64,000 bases of DNA, from positions 620,001 to 684,000 of the forward strand of contig NZ_BAAAWO010000001.1 in assembly GCF_039535115.1 (NCBI RefSeq). Direction: 5' to 3'. Below, piece after piece: positions 8,602-17,648 of this stretch (the first letter of the stretch is position 1; the number at the start of each line of letters is the position of its first letter). Both the position numbers and the translations under genes were made by a program. The DNA is from Paeniglutamicibacter sulfureus. GTDB taxonomy: Bacteria > Actinomycetota > Actinomycetes > Actinomycetales > Micrococcaceae. Below the pieces are notes generated by a model. The model did not search any database, was not told the origin of the DNA, and was given only the letters and a program-made list of their open reading frames with translations.

Positions 8602-9399
8602 CTATCGGATCAATTTCTTCAGTCCCTTCTTTGGTGGCACCCGCACAGGCTGGGGCCAACGGGGGCTCAGGGAATCGCCCAGCGTAGTGCCCCGTAGCTT
8701 TCGCCCGAACATGGGTAGTACCCACTCGGTGACCCACGTCCGGTGTTCCCGTGCCCGCTGGCGCACGCCGCGCGGTGCCTTCCGCTTGTCCCGGTGCGTG
8801 ATGCCGTGCGGCACCCCAAGGACATCCAGGACCCTCGCTGCCATGTATTTGTGCCCGGCCTTGGACATGTGTAGCCGGTCGGGCCCCCACATGCGGGAGT
8901 TCGCATAGGCGTTGAAGGAGGCGTAATCCACCAATACGGCGCCGTACTTTGCGGCGATGAGCCGGACGCCGTCGTTGTAGGCGTGATTCTTGCGGCGCAA
9001 GGGCCCCAGAATGGGCGAGACCTCCACGTCGTAACCGGTAAAGAGCACGAGCGTTGCGCCCGTCTGCGCCAGCTGACTGACCAGGAATTCATACTCGGCC
9101 AAGATGTCAACGATCTTCGTCCCAAGATCCATGACGTCATTGCCGCCGGCATACAGCGTGATGAGCGTTGGCTCCATCGCGATGGCGGGTTCCAGCTGCT
9201 CCGCGATGATGTGCCGAAGCCTCTTGCTGCGGATGGCGAGATTCGCATATTCCCAGCCTGGACTGTCGCTGGCGAGAGCCTCGGCCAGCCGGTCAGCCCA
9301 TCCCCGGACGCCATTGGGACGCCGCTTGCTGCCATCCCCGACGCCCTCAGTGAAGGAATCTCCCACGGCAACATAGCGGCCCGGTCCACGATCAATCAT
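8602..9399 (-). CDS. SGNH/GDSL hydrolase
   Basis: A 265-residue esterase-like protein with all four SGNH blocks: GDSFTEG with nucleophile Ser15, a Gly/Arg region near 57, YAGGND with the oxyanion Asn near 88, and the catalytic DRLH about residue 174. There is no signal peptide, so it is probably cytoplasmic. The C-terminal 60 residues are basic. It follows a glycosyltransferase and a small gene in a likely three-gene transcript, which hints at deacylation of a glycoconjugate, but the substrate is not shown. Confidence 0.9.
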   Translation of the reverse strand: MIDRGPGRYVAVGDSFTEGVGDGSKRRPNGVRGWADRLAEALASDSPGWEYANLAIRSKRLRHIIAEQLEPAIAMEPTLITLYAGGNDVMDLGTKIVDILAEYEFLVSQLAQTGATLVLFTGYDVEVSPILGPLRRKNHAYNDGVRLIAAKYGAVLVDYASFNAYANSRMWGPDRLHMSKAGHKYMAARVLDVLGVPHGITHRDKRKAPRGVRQRAREHRTWVTEWVLPMFGRKLRGTTLGDSLSPRWPQPVRVPPKKGLKKLIR

Positions 9400-9405
9400 G
9401 AGAAA

Positions 9406-9777
9406 TTAAACGGCTGCCTGTCTCGATTTCGAGGCAAGGGGCAGCCGGAGGGCCTCATCCGCGCTCACCGGAAACGAGAAATTCGGATCGTGAGTCGCTT
9501 CCGACGGTGGCGTCCCTGCGCGTGGGACCTGCGACTCGGATTCGGCCGGCTCCGCAAGATCGGTCGCAAAACGGGGCCGCCCGCCGTCGTGCGCACCTTG
9601 GAGCTGCGTGGCCACACCGGGCCCGTGGGAGGGGGAGTAGGAGCGGCCCGAGCAATTGGCCCAGCAGGCCATCGGAGCTGCATCCGCGTCAAAACCAATG
9701 TCCTCATGGAGCATTTCTGCCAGCGCGGGGGCAAGCTCTGGGCCAAGGTTGCCCACGCCGGCAACCGAATTTGTCAT
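9406..9777 (-). CDS. Small hypothetical protein between glycosyltransferase and SGNH genes
   Basis: A 123-residue frame with no recognisable domain. It is supported by its ATG overlapping the stop of the glycosyltransferase as ATGA, and by ending only 6 bases before the SGNH start, so it fills the operon gap exactly. Against it, the composition is Ala/Pro/Ser-rich with no motif, and a long opposite-strand frame exists. I regard it as possibly real. Confidence 0.45.
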   Translation of the reverse strand: MTNSVAGVGNLGPELAPALAEMLHEDIGFDADAAPMACWANCSGRSYSPSHGPGVATQLQGAHDGGRPRFATDLAEPAESESQVPRAGTPPSEATHDPNFSFPVSADEALRLPLASKSRQAAV

Positions 9778-10919
9778 CGGCTTCCTCTCGCGCCTGCCGG
9801 AATCCGCGGGTGCTCTTCAATGGCCTGAGTGTAGAGATTCATCAGCTGCTCACACACGACCTGCCAACTGCGGCCTTGGACTTGCTGGAAAGCTGCGGCG
9901 GCGAAGGCTGCACGTTTGGCGTCATCGCCGATGAGATCCATTGCGTAATCACGCAACTGGGCCAGATTTCCTGGGGCGTAAAGCCAGCCCGTCCGGGAGG
10001 AATCCACGAGATCCACTGGGCCGCCGCGCCCGGTGGCAACGACGGGGACCCCTGATGCCATGGCCTCTTGGATGGTCTGGCAAAACGTTTCGAGTTCGCC
10101 CGGATGCACGAACAGATCGAAGGAGGCCATGGCGGCCGCCAGCTCCTCACCGCCCAGGAAGCCCGTAAAATATGCGTCCGGAAGAAGGGCTTCGAGCGTT
10201 TCCCGCTGCGGTCCGTCGCCGACGATGACTAGCCGGGTGTCGGGGATCCCAGCCAGGACAGCCAGATCCTCAACCTGCTTTTCGAGAGCCAGACGCCCCA
10301 CGTAGCCAATAATTTTTTGCCCCTGTGGCGCTACTGTGTCACGGAAACTTGTGCTGCGCTTGTCAGGGTGGAAGCGATCAGTATCCACACCACGGCGCCA
10401 CAATTCCAACCTCGGGATGCCGTGGCCCTGCAGTTTTTGCAGAGAGTCGCTCGAGGGAACGAGTGTTTTAGTGGCAGCTACGTGAATCCGTTTCACCCTT
10501 TGCCATGCCCAATTTTCCAGGAATGGCATGCCATAGCGGGCTGCATATCCGGGAACGTCCGTTTGGTAGACGGCAACCGTGGGAATACCCAGAGCTGCCG
10601 CGGCCCGGACGGCACGCCAGCCCAGGACAAAGGGGGATGCCAAGTGGACAACGTCGGGATTGAACTCGGCCAGCAGGGTCTTCACCCGCAGCACCCCACC
10701 CATGGCAACCCGGATGTTCCGGTAACCGGCGAGGGGAACGGCGGGCAGCCGCCTGACGGTTGCGCCTTCCATCGTAGGAGGCGCATTCTCCAACGTCGAC
10801 GGGGCGATGACCAAGACCTGGTCCCCGCGCGCATCCAGATGCTGCAAGACTTTCAGCAGCGAATGGGTGACCCCGTTCATCTCGGGAAAGAACGATTCAG
10901 CAACTATGGCAACCTTCAC
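9774..10919 (-). CDS. GT4-family glycosyltransferase (MgtA/PimB-like mannosyltransferase)
   Basis: A 381-residue GT-B enzyme. The N-terminal half has ESFFPEMNGVTHSL and VYQTDVPGYAARYG; the C-terminal half has GYVGRLALEKQ, the nucleotide-sugar pocket HPGELETFCQTIQEAMASG (E-x7-E about 285-293) and PVVATGRGG. This pattern is that of actinobacterial GDP-mannose-dependent alpha-mannosyltransferases making mannosylated glycolipids. It is probably at the inner face of the membrane. It leads a transcript with two downstream genes. The donor assignment is by resemblance only. Confidence 0.88.
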   Translation of the reverse strand: MKVAIVAESFFPEMNGVTHSLLKVLQHLDARGDQVLVIAPSTLENAPPTMEGATVRRLPAVPLAGYRNIRVAMGGVLRVKTLLAEFNPDVVHLASPFVLGWRAVRAAAALGIPTVAVYQTDVPGYAARYGMPFLENWAWQRVKRIHVAATKTLVPSSDSLQKLQGHGIPRLELWRRGVDTDRFHPDKRSTSFRDTVAPQGQKIIGYVGRLALEKQVEDLAVLAGIPDTRLVIVGDGPQRETLEALLPDAYFTGFLGGEELAAAMASFDLFVHPGELETFCQTIQEAMASGVPVVATGRGGPVDLVDSSRTGWLYAPGNLAQLRDYAMDLIGDDAKRAAFAAAAFQQVQGRSWQVVCEQLMNLYTQAIEEHPRIPAGARGSR

Positions 10920-11064
10920 GCCTCAACCATGACTATTGAAGGTTGCCACCGTGTCCAGCTTCGGGAACACGACGGTGAAGAGTGGGTGAACGGCTGCGTC
11001 CTATGCTGTGCTCACGACACCCCAGCGCCGACCACGCGGGCGGTCGGCATAGGCCGCGAGCGGC

Positions 11065-11427
11065 TTATTGCCTGTCTGAGTCGATTTCGCGCACGTGTAC
11101 GCGAACAAGATCTGCGACGAGGCGGCTAGGCAGGGTCTTTTCGAGCGTGAACTGGATGGAGTGTTCGGTGGTCTTGTAATCCTTAAGCTGGTCCTTCAGC
11201 TCCTCGATCGCCCATGAAGAGGGGTAGAAGCTCATATGTTTTTTGGATGCGGTGAAGTACACGAGTGCCCGATTCCTGTATTTGAGGGTCGGCATTCCGT
11301 AACTTATGGTCTCCTCGGTGTCCGGCACGAGCTGTGTTACGAGCGCGCGGAGCCGTTCGAGTTCTGCCCGGTATGCGGGGTCGAGTGCATTGAGATACTC
11401 GTCGACACTCTTCGCTTTTTCACCCAT
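11065..11427 (-). CDS. DUF1801 / YdhG-like protein
   Basis: A 120-residue protein of the DUF1801 family: SVDEYLNALDPAYRAELERLR, ETISYGMPTLKYRNR and HMSFYPSSWAIEELKDQL are the characteristic blocks. The family includes the Bacillus frataxin-like iron protein Fra/YdhG, but most actinobacterial members are uncharacterised. The ATG at 11427 is used; a GTG six bases upstream is possible. It is monocistronic and borders the mobile element to its right. Confidence 0.85.
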   Translation of the reverse strand: MGEKAKSVDEYLNALDPAYRAELERLRALVTQLVPDTEETISYGMPTLKYRNRALVYFTASKKHMSFYPSSWAIEELKDQLKDYKTTEHSIQFTLEKTLPSRLVADLVRVHVREIDSDRQ

Positions 11428-11763
11428 AAGCACGAGTGTATCGCCGGTCACCGTTCCGCTTCGCTCGGACACCGGTTCTTCAGAACTGTGGCGTCGGGTA
11501 GGTAGGAATGTGGCCGGCAAACCGGCTCGCCGATCGGAGGGGGCACGGCAGCGACGTTCTTGGTCAGGGTTCGATGCTCTCCGGCTCGTCCAGGCACTGA
11601 AATCCAAAGTCTCATACATCCCGACTGTTGACCGTCGCGTTGTTTGACGATCTTCGCGTCACCGGGTTTGACGACGAGCCGCCCATGGAAATGCCCTGCC
11701 GAGGGGTTTCGGCAGGGCATTCGTTGTCTTGCTGACGGCGTGGTCGTCGTCGGTGCCGGGCTC
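11428..11763. other. Spacer holding the left end of the three-gene transposon
   Basis: No gene is seen. At 11632-11680 there are three related blocks: TTGACCGTCGCG, TTTGACGATCTTCGCG and TTTGACGACGAG. They resemble repeated transposase-binding sites at a TniA-type element end. A strong hairpin at 11690-11721 follows. The exact transposon terminus could not be fixed. Confidence 0.4.
11690..11721 (-). terminator. Hairpin terminator downstream of the ExeA-like gene
   Basis: Arms AATGCCCTGCCGA (11690-11702) and TCGGCAGGGCATT (11709-11721) are perfectly complementary, with a 6-base loop. It lies 42 bases after the ExeA-like stop. There is no long T tract, so efficiency is uncertain. Confidence 0.6.
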
Positions 11764-12576
11764 CTATTCGCTGTTTTCGGTGATCGCGGATTGCGCCGCG
11801 GCCTGGTCGACGATGGTCTTGTTGCCGGCGTAGGTGGCGATCAACGCGGAGACGGCGAGGTTGTTCACCGCCCGCGGGTAACCCCGGGAGGCCTGGTGGA
11901 TGGCGGTAACGGCATCCTCGGAGAACAGCGTGTCCGATCTGCCCGCAAAACCGAGATGCGCTTTGATATAGCTGGCTGTGTCGGCCAGGTTCATGCCGGT
12001 GAGGGTGAAACGGGTGCCGATGCGCTGGTCCAGCGCGGCCAGGACGGCCATCTTCAGGCGCCTGCGCAGCGTGGGTTGCCCAATGAGCAGCAATGCGAAG
12101 TGGGACCCGGTATCAAGGGCCGTGTTGGTGAGCATGCGCAGGGATTCCAGCTCGGTGTTGCTCAAAAGGTGCGCCTCGTCGATGACCACGACCGGCAGGC
12201 GGGAACGCTCGTCCAGCTCCCCGGCCAGCAGTGCCGCGGTTTGGGTGGCCAGTACCCCGGAATAGAAGGAAGGCTGGCCGCCCAGGGCCGAAACGATGGT
12301 GGCATGGATGCCGCGCATGGTGATGGTCGGGTCCGGAAGATAGATGACCTGGTGGCGGGAGGCCTCGAGCCCGGCCAGTGCCGCGCGCACCGCGACGGTT
12401 TTCCCGGCACCGACCTCCCCGGTGATCACACCCATTTGGCGTTGGCCGATGCACCAGTGGATCCGGGCGATCGCCTCGCGGTGCCCGGGGTGCGGATGCT
12501 GCGCCTGGGGCGGGATGTCCGCGCTGAAGGGCATGCGGGAAAAACCGTAATGGCTTTGCAGTGACGTGATGCTCAC
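11764..12576 (-). CDS. ExeA/TniB-like AAA ATPase of transposon
   Basis: A 270-residue ATPase with Walker A GEVGAGKT (about 55-62) and Walker B VVVIDEAH (about 128-135), followed by the ExeA/TniB-type sensor region LLIGQPTLRRRL. In Mu, Tn5053 and Tn7 relatives such proteins select target DNA and activate the transposase. The GTG start at 12576 forms a GTGA overlap with the transposase stop, so the two are translationally coupled. The alternative reading, a secretion ATPase ExeA, is unlikely given the partner gene. Confidence 0.88.
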   Translation of the reverse strand: MSITSLQSHYGFSRMPFSADIPPQAQHPHPGHREAIARIHWCIGQRQMGVITGEVGAGKTVAVRAALAGLEASRHQVIYLPDPTITMRGIHATIVSALGGQPSFYSGVLATQTAALLAGELDERSRLPVVVIDEAHLLSNTELESLRMLTNTALDTGSHFALLLIGQPTLRRRLKMAVLAALDQRIGTRFTLTGMNLADTASYIKAHLGFAGRSDTLFSEDAVTAIHQASRGYPRAVNNLAVSALIATYAGNKTIVDQAAAQSAITENSE

Positions 12577-14090
12577 GGCGTGTTCTCCTGGCGGTGGTGC
12601 GCTTTGGCGGTGTCGGTGTTTCTGGACGGGGTGGCGAGTTTCTCGAAGCTGATCGGAGCCCCGCTCATGGTGTGTTTGTGTTGGTCCTCGAGCAGGCGCA
12701 GGTAATCGATGCCGGTGGAAACGTTTTGGGCCCCGGCGTCCCGGTCGGCGGCCGCATTCTTGGCCTTCGGGTGCACGTGCCGACGAATCTGAAGCAGGGT
12801 CGCGGTTCCGGCCGGGACTCCCAGGTGGGAGTGCACGGCGATGGGGGCGGCCAGGTCGAAGGGATCATAGATGAGTTCGACCCGGGTTCCTGCCAGCACC
12901 GGGTCCACCTGGTAGGTGTTGCCCAGCAGGGAGATCGTGGCAGTCTTGGTGACCTTACGTTTCTCGGACCAGAGGAATGCCTCACTGACCTGGTCCGGGG
13001 ATTTGCGTACCGGGGTGCGTTTGACCCAGCTGGCATCCCAGCGCTCAAGCGGTGTTTGCCCGGTGGTGGAGTGGATGGTGCGGTGATAGAGAACCTGCAC
13101 CCAGGAGGTGAAGAGCGCGTTCAGTTCTTGCAGGGTGGAGATCTCCGATCCCTGCCCGGTGCCCGGAAGCGAGGGCTGGTTGGTGACGGTGATTTCACCC
13201 AGGAATTGCTGGGTCACGGTATTGAAGAACCGCTCAATTTTGCCCCTTCCCTGCGGGCGGTAGGGGGCCGAATGAACCAACCTGATCCCCAGCTTCGCCG
13301 TGACCCGCTGAAGTGCCTTGTCAGCAAAGGCACTGCCGTTGTCGACATAGACCTGACGTGGTATTCCGTGGGTTTGCAGGGCCGGACGCAGCACCGCGGC
13401 CAGGCGGACGGTGTCCTCGGCGAAGGCCCACCGGGAGGCGACCACCATCCGGGAATGGTCATCGAGGAACGCGAACAAATAGGTTTTGCGTCCCTCGATC
13501 CGCGGCCCATGCAGGGCATCTCCCACCCAGATTTCGTTGGATTCCTCGGTTTCGAAGCGGCCGGTGGCGGCCCCGGGAACGCCGGTGGAAATGTCCAGGG
13601 ACCGGAAGTGGCGCAGCAGCGTCGTTTCCGAGGGTGCATCGCCCAGCGTGGTGGCGATGATCCTTTTGATTTGGGCGGCAGTGCCGTGAGGCTTCTCCCG
13701 CTTCAAGGTCTCGGCCAGCAGCAGCACCCGGGGCTCGGTGATCGGGCCTTGGGCGCGTTGGGTTGGCTTCAACCCGTCAAAGCCGTCCTTCTTCCAGGCC
13801 TTGATCCAGCGATCGATACTTTCCCGGGAGAACCGCTTGGTGCCCCCGAAAGGCCAGGGATGGTATTGGGTGGCCAGTGCGCGCACCATGACACCTCGGG
13901 CCTTGGCACCGAGCTGGTCATCGGCTGCTTCCCGGATGAGCTGGTAGCGGAACAGGGCGATCTGCTCGGCGCGTTCGCTGCGTTTCACCGGTCCTTTCAC
14001 CGGAGCCGAGGACGGTGCCGGTGTTGCCGGTGGAGGGTCGGCTGCAACAAAGGTTTCCGGACGCTGTTCCGGGATCAGGGCAAGTGGCAT
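12573..14090 (-). CDS. TniA/Mu-like DDE integrase-type transposase
   Basis: A 505-residue transposase. An N-terminal HTH region (about 45-130, with GGTKRFSRESIDRWIKAWK) is followed by the RNase H-like rve core: WVGDALHG, YVDNGSAFADKAL and QGRGKIERFF supply the D-D-E triad. The C-terminal beta-barrel region matches Mu-type transposases. AAAGGA lies 10 bases before the ATG at 14090. It acts with the downstream ATPase. No frameshift is visible. Confidence 0.9.
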   Translation of the reverse strand: MPLALIPEQRPETFVAADPPPATPAPSSAPVKGPVKRSERAEQIALFRYQLIREAADDQLGAKARGVMVRALATQYHPWPFGGTKRFSRESIDRWIKAWKKDGFDGLKPTQRAQGPITEPRVLLLAETLKREKPHGTAAQIKRIIATTLGDAPSETTLLRHFRSLDISTGVPGAATGRFETEESNEIWVGDALHGPRIEGRKTYLFAFLDDHSRMVVASRWAFAEDTVRLAAVLRPALQTHGIPRQVYVDNGSAFADKALQRVTAKLGIRLVHSAPYRPQGRGKIERFFNTVTQQFLGEITVTNQPSLPGTGQGSEISTLQELNALFTSWVQVLYHRTIHSTTGQTPLERWDASWVKRTPVRKSPDQVSEAFLWSEKRKVTKTATISLLGNTYQVDPVLAGTRVELIYDPFDLAAPIAVHSHLGVPAGTATLLQIRRHVHPKAKNAAADRDAGAQNVSTGIDYLRLLEDQHKHTMSGAPISFEKLATPSRNTDTAKAHHRQENTP

Positions 14091-14176
14091 CAAGGCGGTG
14101 TCCTTTCAGGGAAACGGTATTTATCGGCACCACCTGCACCGGGGCGCAGGTCATGCTTGTTGCCCACTTTCGCCCA

Positions 14177-14821
14177 TCAACACCCCGCCCTATCAGGGCC
14201 AATTGGTGTTGCAAGCCTTTTCACCCACCAGGTGCCGCTGAACACCCACGGCCCGGCGCTGGCCAACGCGGCAGCATGCCAAGGAACCGCACTGGCTTCC
14301 GGGACCGCAAAACGCTCGCCCACCACCCGGGCATAGGCCAACAGAACCCCCAAGGCCTGGGCAAGAATTCCACGGGCGGACTGCGGCCAGAGCGACGCGG
14401 CATCCGACGCGTCCCGGAGCAGCAGAGACCGAAACCAAGAACACAGGGACGCGGCGGAAGAGCCGAAAGACCGCAGCCAACCACGCACCGTGCTCACCGG
14501 CCGGCCCACCCGATCCGCGATGGAGCGGTGGCCGAGCCCCTCGAGGGCCTTGGCTTCGATGGCTGCGGCGATCACCAAAGCCTCATCAGCCTTCCGTGCC
14601 GCCAGAACAACCGGCAACAGCACATGAGTCATCCGGCATCCGGTGCACCGGGCCCGCAACGGGCAAAACACCGACACGGACGGCCCCGCGGTTCCCATGC
14701 GGATCCGTCGTTCCCGTGCATGGCCCCACGGACGCAATGCCCCGGCGCATTCGGGGCATGAAAGGAGCCCGCCACGCAGATCAGATTCGACAGCGGCGGG
14801 CGCATAACTTACCGTGATCAT
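14177..14821 (-). CDS. DUF6431-like zinc-ribbon/helix-turn-helix protein of transposon
   Basis: A 214-residue protein with an N-terminal zinc ribbon (CPECAG at about 22-27 and CTGC at about 59-62) and a Sigma-70-like or homeodomain-like HTH (LGHRSIADRVGRPVSTVRGW, about 92-112). Proteins of this type precede DDE/ExeA pairs in many actinobacterial elements and probably bind the transposon ends or regulate the transposase. It is 86 bases upstream of the transposase. Exact function unknown. Confidence 0.78.
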   Translation of the reverse strand: MITVSYAPAAVESDLRGGLLSCPECAGALRPWGHARERRIRMGTAGPSVSVFCPLRARCTGCRMTHVLLPVVLAARKADEALVIAAAIEAKALEGLGHRSIADRVGRPVSTVRGWLRSFGSSAASLCSWFRSLLLRDASDAASLWPQSARGILAQALGVLLAYARVVGERFAVPEASAVPWHAAALASAGPWVFSGTWWVKRLATPIGPDRAGC

Positions 14822-14843
14822 TAGCGCGACTCTTTCGCGTTAG

Positions 14844-14884
14844 AACGACCCGGCGCAGCCTTCGAAATCTGGCGCTGGGTCGTT
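14844..14884. repeat. Imperfect inverted repeat upstream of the DUF6431 gene
   Basis: AACGACCCGGCGC (from 14844) and GCGCTGGGTCGTT (to 14884) form a near-perfect hairpin about 20 bases before the first transposon gene. It may be a binding site of the zinc-ribbon protein or a protective terminator at the element's edge. Confidence 0.6.
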
Positions 14885-15208
14885 TGCCTTAAGTTTGGTT
14901 ATCGTCAGCTTGCCGCCGCCAATAACCGAAGATCAAGACCTACAAGTCGAAACCTTGCATCGGCACCGAACTCGACGGCTCATCCCCAAACAACGCGACG
15001 CTCAACACCCGACAGCCGCAACCGGAGGAAATCCTCACCAGACAACTCTGACTGCGTCAACCACGAACTCGGTGGCGGTACCCCGGTGGGCTCGAGGCCC
15101 GCTTTCACCGCCTCCGGGCGCTCGAGGGGCCGTGAATGGCGGTGTGGGCCACGAATGGCGCTTGATCGGCCGGTGCGATGCGGTTCCCGCGTCGCGCTAG
15201 CCGCATGC
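14885..15208. other. Spacer with the putative right end of the transposon
   Basis: The sequence ATCGTCA near 14900 is the inverse of TGACGAT at the left edge and may mark the terminus. The remaining 300 bases show no supported gene; reading frames here have shadow-like composition. Confidence 0.35.
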
Positions 15209-15808
15209 TTATCGGGCAATGGCCGAGATTGCTGCGTGGGGCCGGCCGCCTGGATCCTGGCGTGTTTCTGTATCAATCACGTCGAACCCGGCGTCATGCA
15301 GCAGGCTACACATCTGAGCCACCGACCAGTAGTACGCCGGCGCAACAGTATGGTCGAACGGTTCTGCAGCCTCACCATCGAAAAAGCCTACGAGCAGGTG
15401 CCCTTGAGGCGAAAGAACGCGGGCTAACTCACAGAGAACGGGCGGCAAGTCCGCTGGGGGCAGGTGAATCAGTGAATACCAGACGAGCACTCCATTCAGG
15501 CTTCCATCGGCTTCGTCGAGGGCGCGCAGCGAGGAGACTTGGAATGGCACATCGGGGAAGCGAAGACGGGCGCTTTCAATGAATTCGGGTACGAGGTCAA
15601 TGCCTGAGATGTCTGCACCCCGTTTATGCAGAAAGTCAGTCCAATGTCCTGGTCCGCATCCCGCGTCGATGATACGGCCGCTAATCTGCTGAGCCCAATG
15701 CTCTATGCGGTTCCGATCCGGCTCATGCATGTCATCGATAGCCCCAAGAATAGTCGTGTACTCGGATGCCCGAGCGGCGTAGGCCTGCTGAACTTGGGAG
15801 TCAGTCAT
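15209..15808 (-). CDS. Class I SAM-dependent methyltransferase
   Basis: A 199-residue methyltransferase with motif I IIDAGCGPGHW (about 46-56), motif II ISGIDLVPEFI (about 67-77) and post-motif VLVWYSLIHLPPADL (about 108-122), the pattern of UbiE/Methyltransf_11 enzymes acting on small molecules. The substrate is unknown. It stands alone in a stretch of accessory genes next to the transposon. Confidence 0.88.
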   Translation of the reverse strand: MTDSQVQQAYAARASEYTTILGAIDDMHEPDRNRIEHWAQQISGRIIDAGCGPGHWTDFLHKRGADISGIDLVPEFIESARLRFPDVPFQVSSLRALDEADGSLNGVLVWYSLIHLPPADLPPVLCELARVLSPQGHLLVGFFDGEAAEPFDHTVAPAYYWSVAQMCSLLHDAGFDVIDTETRQDPGGRPHAAISAIAR

Positions 15809-15969
15809 GTAAGTAAGCCTAGAGACTCTTTAGCACGACCGTTGGCGCGACATCCTCCAGCGTCGTCCCGACAGGAGCGTCCCGGACAGTTAGCAGAGGA
15901 ACAGAAAAAGGAAATAGAACCAAGCCCGACAGGGGACCCCGTAAGCGGAACGCTAAGCGGGACGGAATT

Positions 15970-16512
15970 CTAGATCTTGAGGTCTTCCCATTCGAAATGG
16001 GTCACGGTGCCATTTTTCCAGTCTTGGCGCAGGATCGAGTAGGCAATGGAGGCGATGTGTCCGCCGTCTTTGGTTGGCCATCCCAATCGGTAGTGCGCTT
16101 CCTTGAGGAAGCCTGCGCGGAGGAAGGTCTTGCGCATGGCGATGTTGTCTTCTCGCGTTTGTCCCTCGAAGCGGAGCATGTTCGGCCTCGACTCGAAAAC
16201 CAAGTCGCAGAGGGCACGCAGCACTTCGACTCCCACGCCTTTGCCGCGTTGGGCTTCCTCCAGGCGCAGGTCGAAGAGCGGAGAATCGACTTCTTGCAAA
16301 TCCTCCAGAACAGCCATACCGATACGATGTTCGTCCCTCATGACCCAATAACCTTGGGTGTCTTCGTTCCAGAAATGGCCATTCTCAATCTTCGTTCGTA
16401 TGTCCGTGGCCTGAGGTGCGGCTTGAACATGGAACGGGAAACGGTTTGAGGTCAAGAAGCCGATGAGATCTTCGGTGTCGGCTGGTGTCATTGGAACAAA
16501 GTCGATGGACAT
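15970..16512 (-). CDS. GNAT family N-acetyltransferase
   Basis: A 180-residue acetyltransferase. It has FDLRLEEAQRGKGVGVEVLRALC (about 80-102) as the CoA-binding loop and NIAMRKTFLRAGFLKEAHYR (about 123-142) as the C-terminal block. It is monocistronic and its substrate cannot be read from sequence. Confidence 0.88.
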   Translation of the reverse strand: MSIDFVPMTPADTEDLIGFLTSNRFPFHVQAAPQATDIRTKIENGHFWNEDTQGYWVMRDEHRIGMAVLEDLQEVDSPLFDLRLEEAQRGKGVGVEVLRALCDLVFESRPNMLRFEGQTREDNIAMRKTFLRAGFLKEAHYRLGWPTKDGGHIASIAYSILRQDWKNGTVTHFEWEDLKI

Positions 16513-16892
16513 GCTCCGACTCTAACTACACAGACGGAACCTGTCCCGAATCAAGGAACGCTCTACGGAACACGATTGCCTCGATTGCCTCGGTTCATCC
16601 AGCGGAGACAAATCCTCGCCAGATCAACTGAGCAGGACATGCTGTTCTGCGGAAAAGTATGTCCATGAACCACAGGCAAGCGCAGGACAAATCCATTGGG
16701 TCATTGGCCGTTCCTGAGAACGCCAAGAGACGAGCCATTGACGTCTTACTATCGATTGGAGAACAATGGCTCATTCGATCTTCGCGATTAGAAAAGTGCA
16801 ACTGACTAGTATTTGGCGTCTCAACAGCGACAGAAGTATGACGATGATGCACAACTTCCGCGAAGTACCTTCACTAGGTTCCAAGGGGATCC
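16513..16892. other. Intergenic region without supported gene
   Basis: No convincing frame. It carries CAAGGAACGCTCTACGG (16552-16568), which recurs with one change at 17738-17754. Confidence 0.45.
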
Positions 16893-17156
16893 ATGCAAAT
16901 CGCCATCAGCATTGCGCTCGTTGCCGTTTCCATCGCGGTGGCACACCTGCTGATCACCTCTAGTTCACGCCAAGACGCGAAGTCCCCTCGCGTGAAGTGG
17001 ACCTATGTCGGGTTGTTCATTGCCTTCTGCGTGCTCTTGGGCGTCAGCGATCAATTTGGCTCTCCCGTCCTCGACGCAGTGTTCTTGGTAGCCCTTCCTG
17101 CGCTGGGAACCGTACTTTGGCACGCTGTAGCGGCGAGGAAACCCCGCCGCGGCTAG
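16893..17156 (+). CDS. Small membrane protein, unknown
   Basis: An 87-residue protein with three hydrophobic stretches (about 3-21, 36-52 and 58-77) and a basic C-terminal tail. AAGGGG lies 7 bases upstream of the ATG. No family is recognised. It belongs to a run of small membrane-protein genes of lower GC between two mobile elements, suggesting accessory DNA. Confidence 0.55.
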   Translation: MQIAISIALVAVSIAVAHLLITSSSRQDAKSPRVKWTYVGLFIAFCVLLGVSDQFGSPVLDAVFLVALPALGTVLWHAVAARKPRRG

Positions 17157-17447
17157 GGACACGCCGTCTGCTGCCCCTGGCGAATCGCTTTGAGTGACTG
17201 CACATGCACGGTCGGGCGTGCTGCGGCTCTCGCCGATACTGATCAAGCACGAGGCAGGGGTACGGGCTGGGTCGCACCACGATGGCCCTCCAAGCATTGC
17301 TGAAATGGACATGAGGCCCTGAGATGTCTGGACTGTCGATGTCTTCTCCTCTGGTCGTATGCATAGCAGTTGCCGTCCCGGTTGGGGAATGCTCTGCGGG
17401 GCAGCGCTAGTTGACCGCAACGTGGTTGAACTGACACTCTCAAGTAC

Positions 17448-17648
17448 ATGCGTCCCAACCTGATAGTTATCGCGAGTATCGTCGCCACCCTCGTCGCAAA
17501 CGTCGCGTTGGACATATTCACAGATATTCCCATGTTGTTTCGTTGGACTGTTGCGGTTGGGCTTGGACTGGCCGCCACATTCGTACTGACTAAGCTGTCC
17601 AAACGCCGGCCAGAGAGAAATACCAGCGGGGCATTGGACCGCACGTAG
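17448..17648 (+). CDS. Small membrane protein, unknown
   Basis: A 66-residue frame with two hydrophobic segments (about 5-24 and 29-48) and a basic tail. The ribosome site is weak. The alternation of hydrophobic helix and charged tail looks coding, but no family is recognised. Confidence 0.4.
   Translation: MRPNLIVIASIVATLVANVALDIFTDIPMLFRWTVAVGLGLAATFVLTKLSKRRPERNTSGALDRT

Larger units (their letters stand above)
11632..14907 (-). mobile_element. Three-gene DDE transposon (DUF6431 - TniA-like - ExeA/TniB-like)
   Basis: Three minus-strand genes form a unit: a zinc-ribbon/HTH protein, a Mu/TniA-like DDE transposase and an AAA ATPase, the last two overlapping by 4 bases. Boundaries are approximate. 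TGACGAT occurs near both outer edges in inverted orientation (11645-11651 and about 14900), and repeated TTTGACGA-type blocks lie at the left edge. I found no convincing target-site duplication. All three frames are intact, so the element may be functional. Confidence 0.6.

Noticed and set aside
11764..12576. Type II secretion ATPase ExeA
   Set aside because: The gene overlaps a DDE transposase and no secretion genes are nearby; the TniB-like role explains it better.
12594..14336. 580-codon plus-strand frame opposite the transposase
   Set aside because: It lies wholly antisense to the DDE transposase and carries no motif; a GC-rich shadow.
16595..16852. 85-codon minus-strand frame in the accessory stretch
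   Set aside because: No ribosome site, no motif, and irregular composition.
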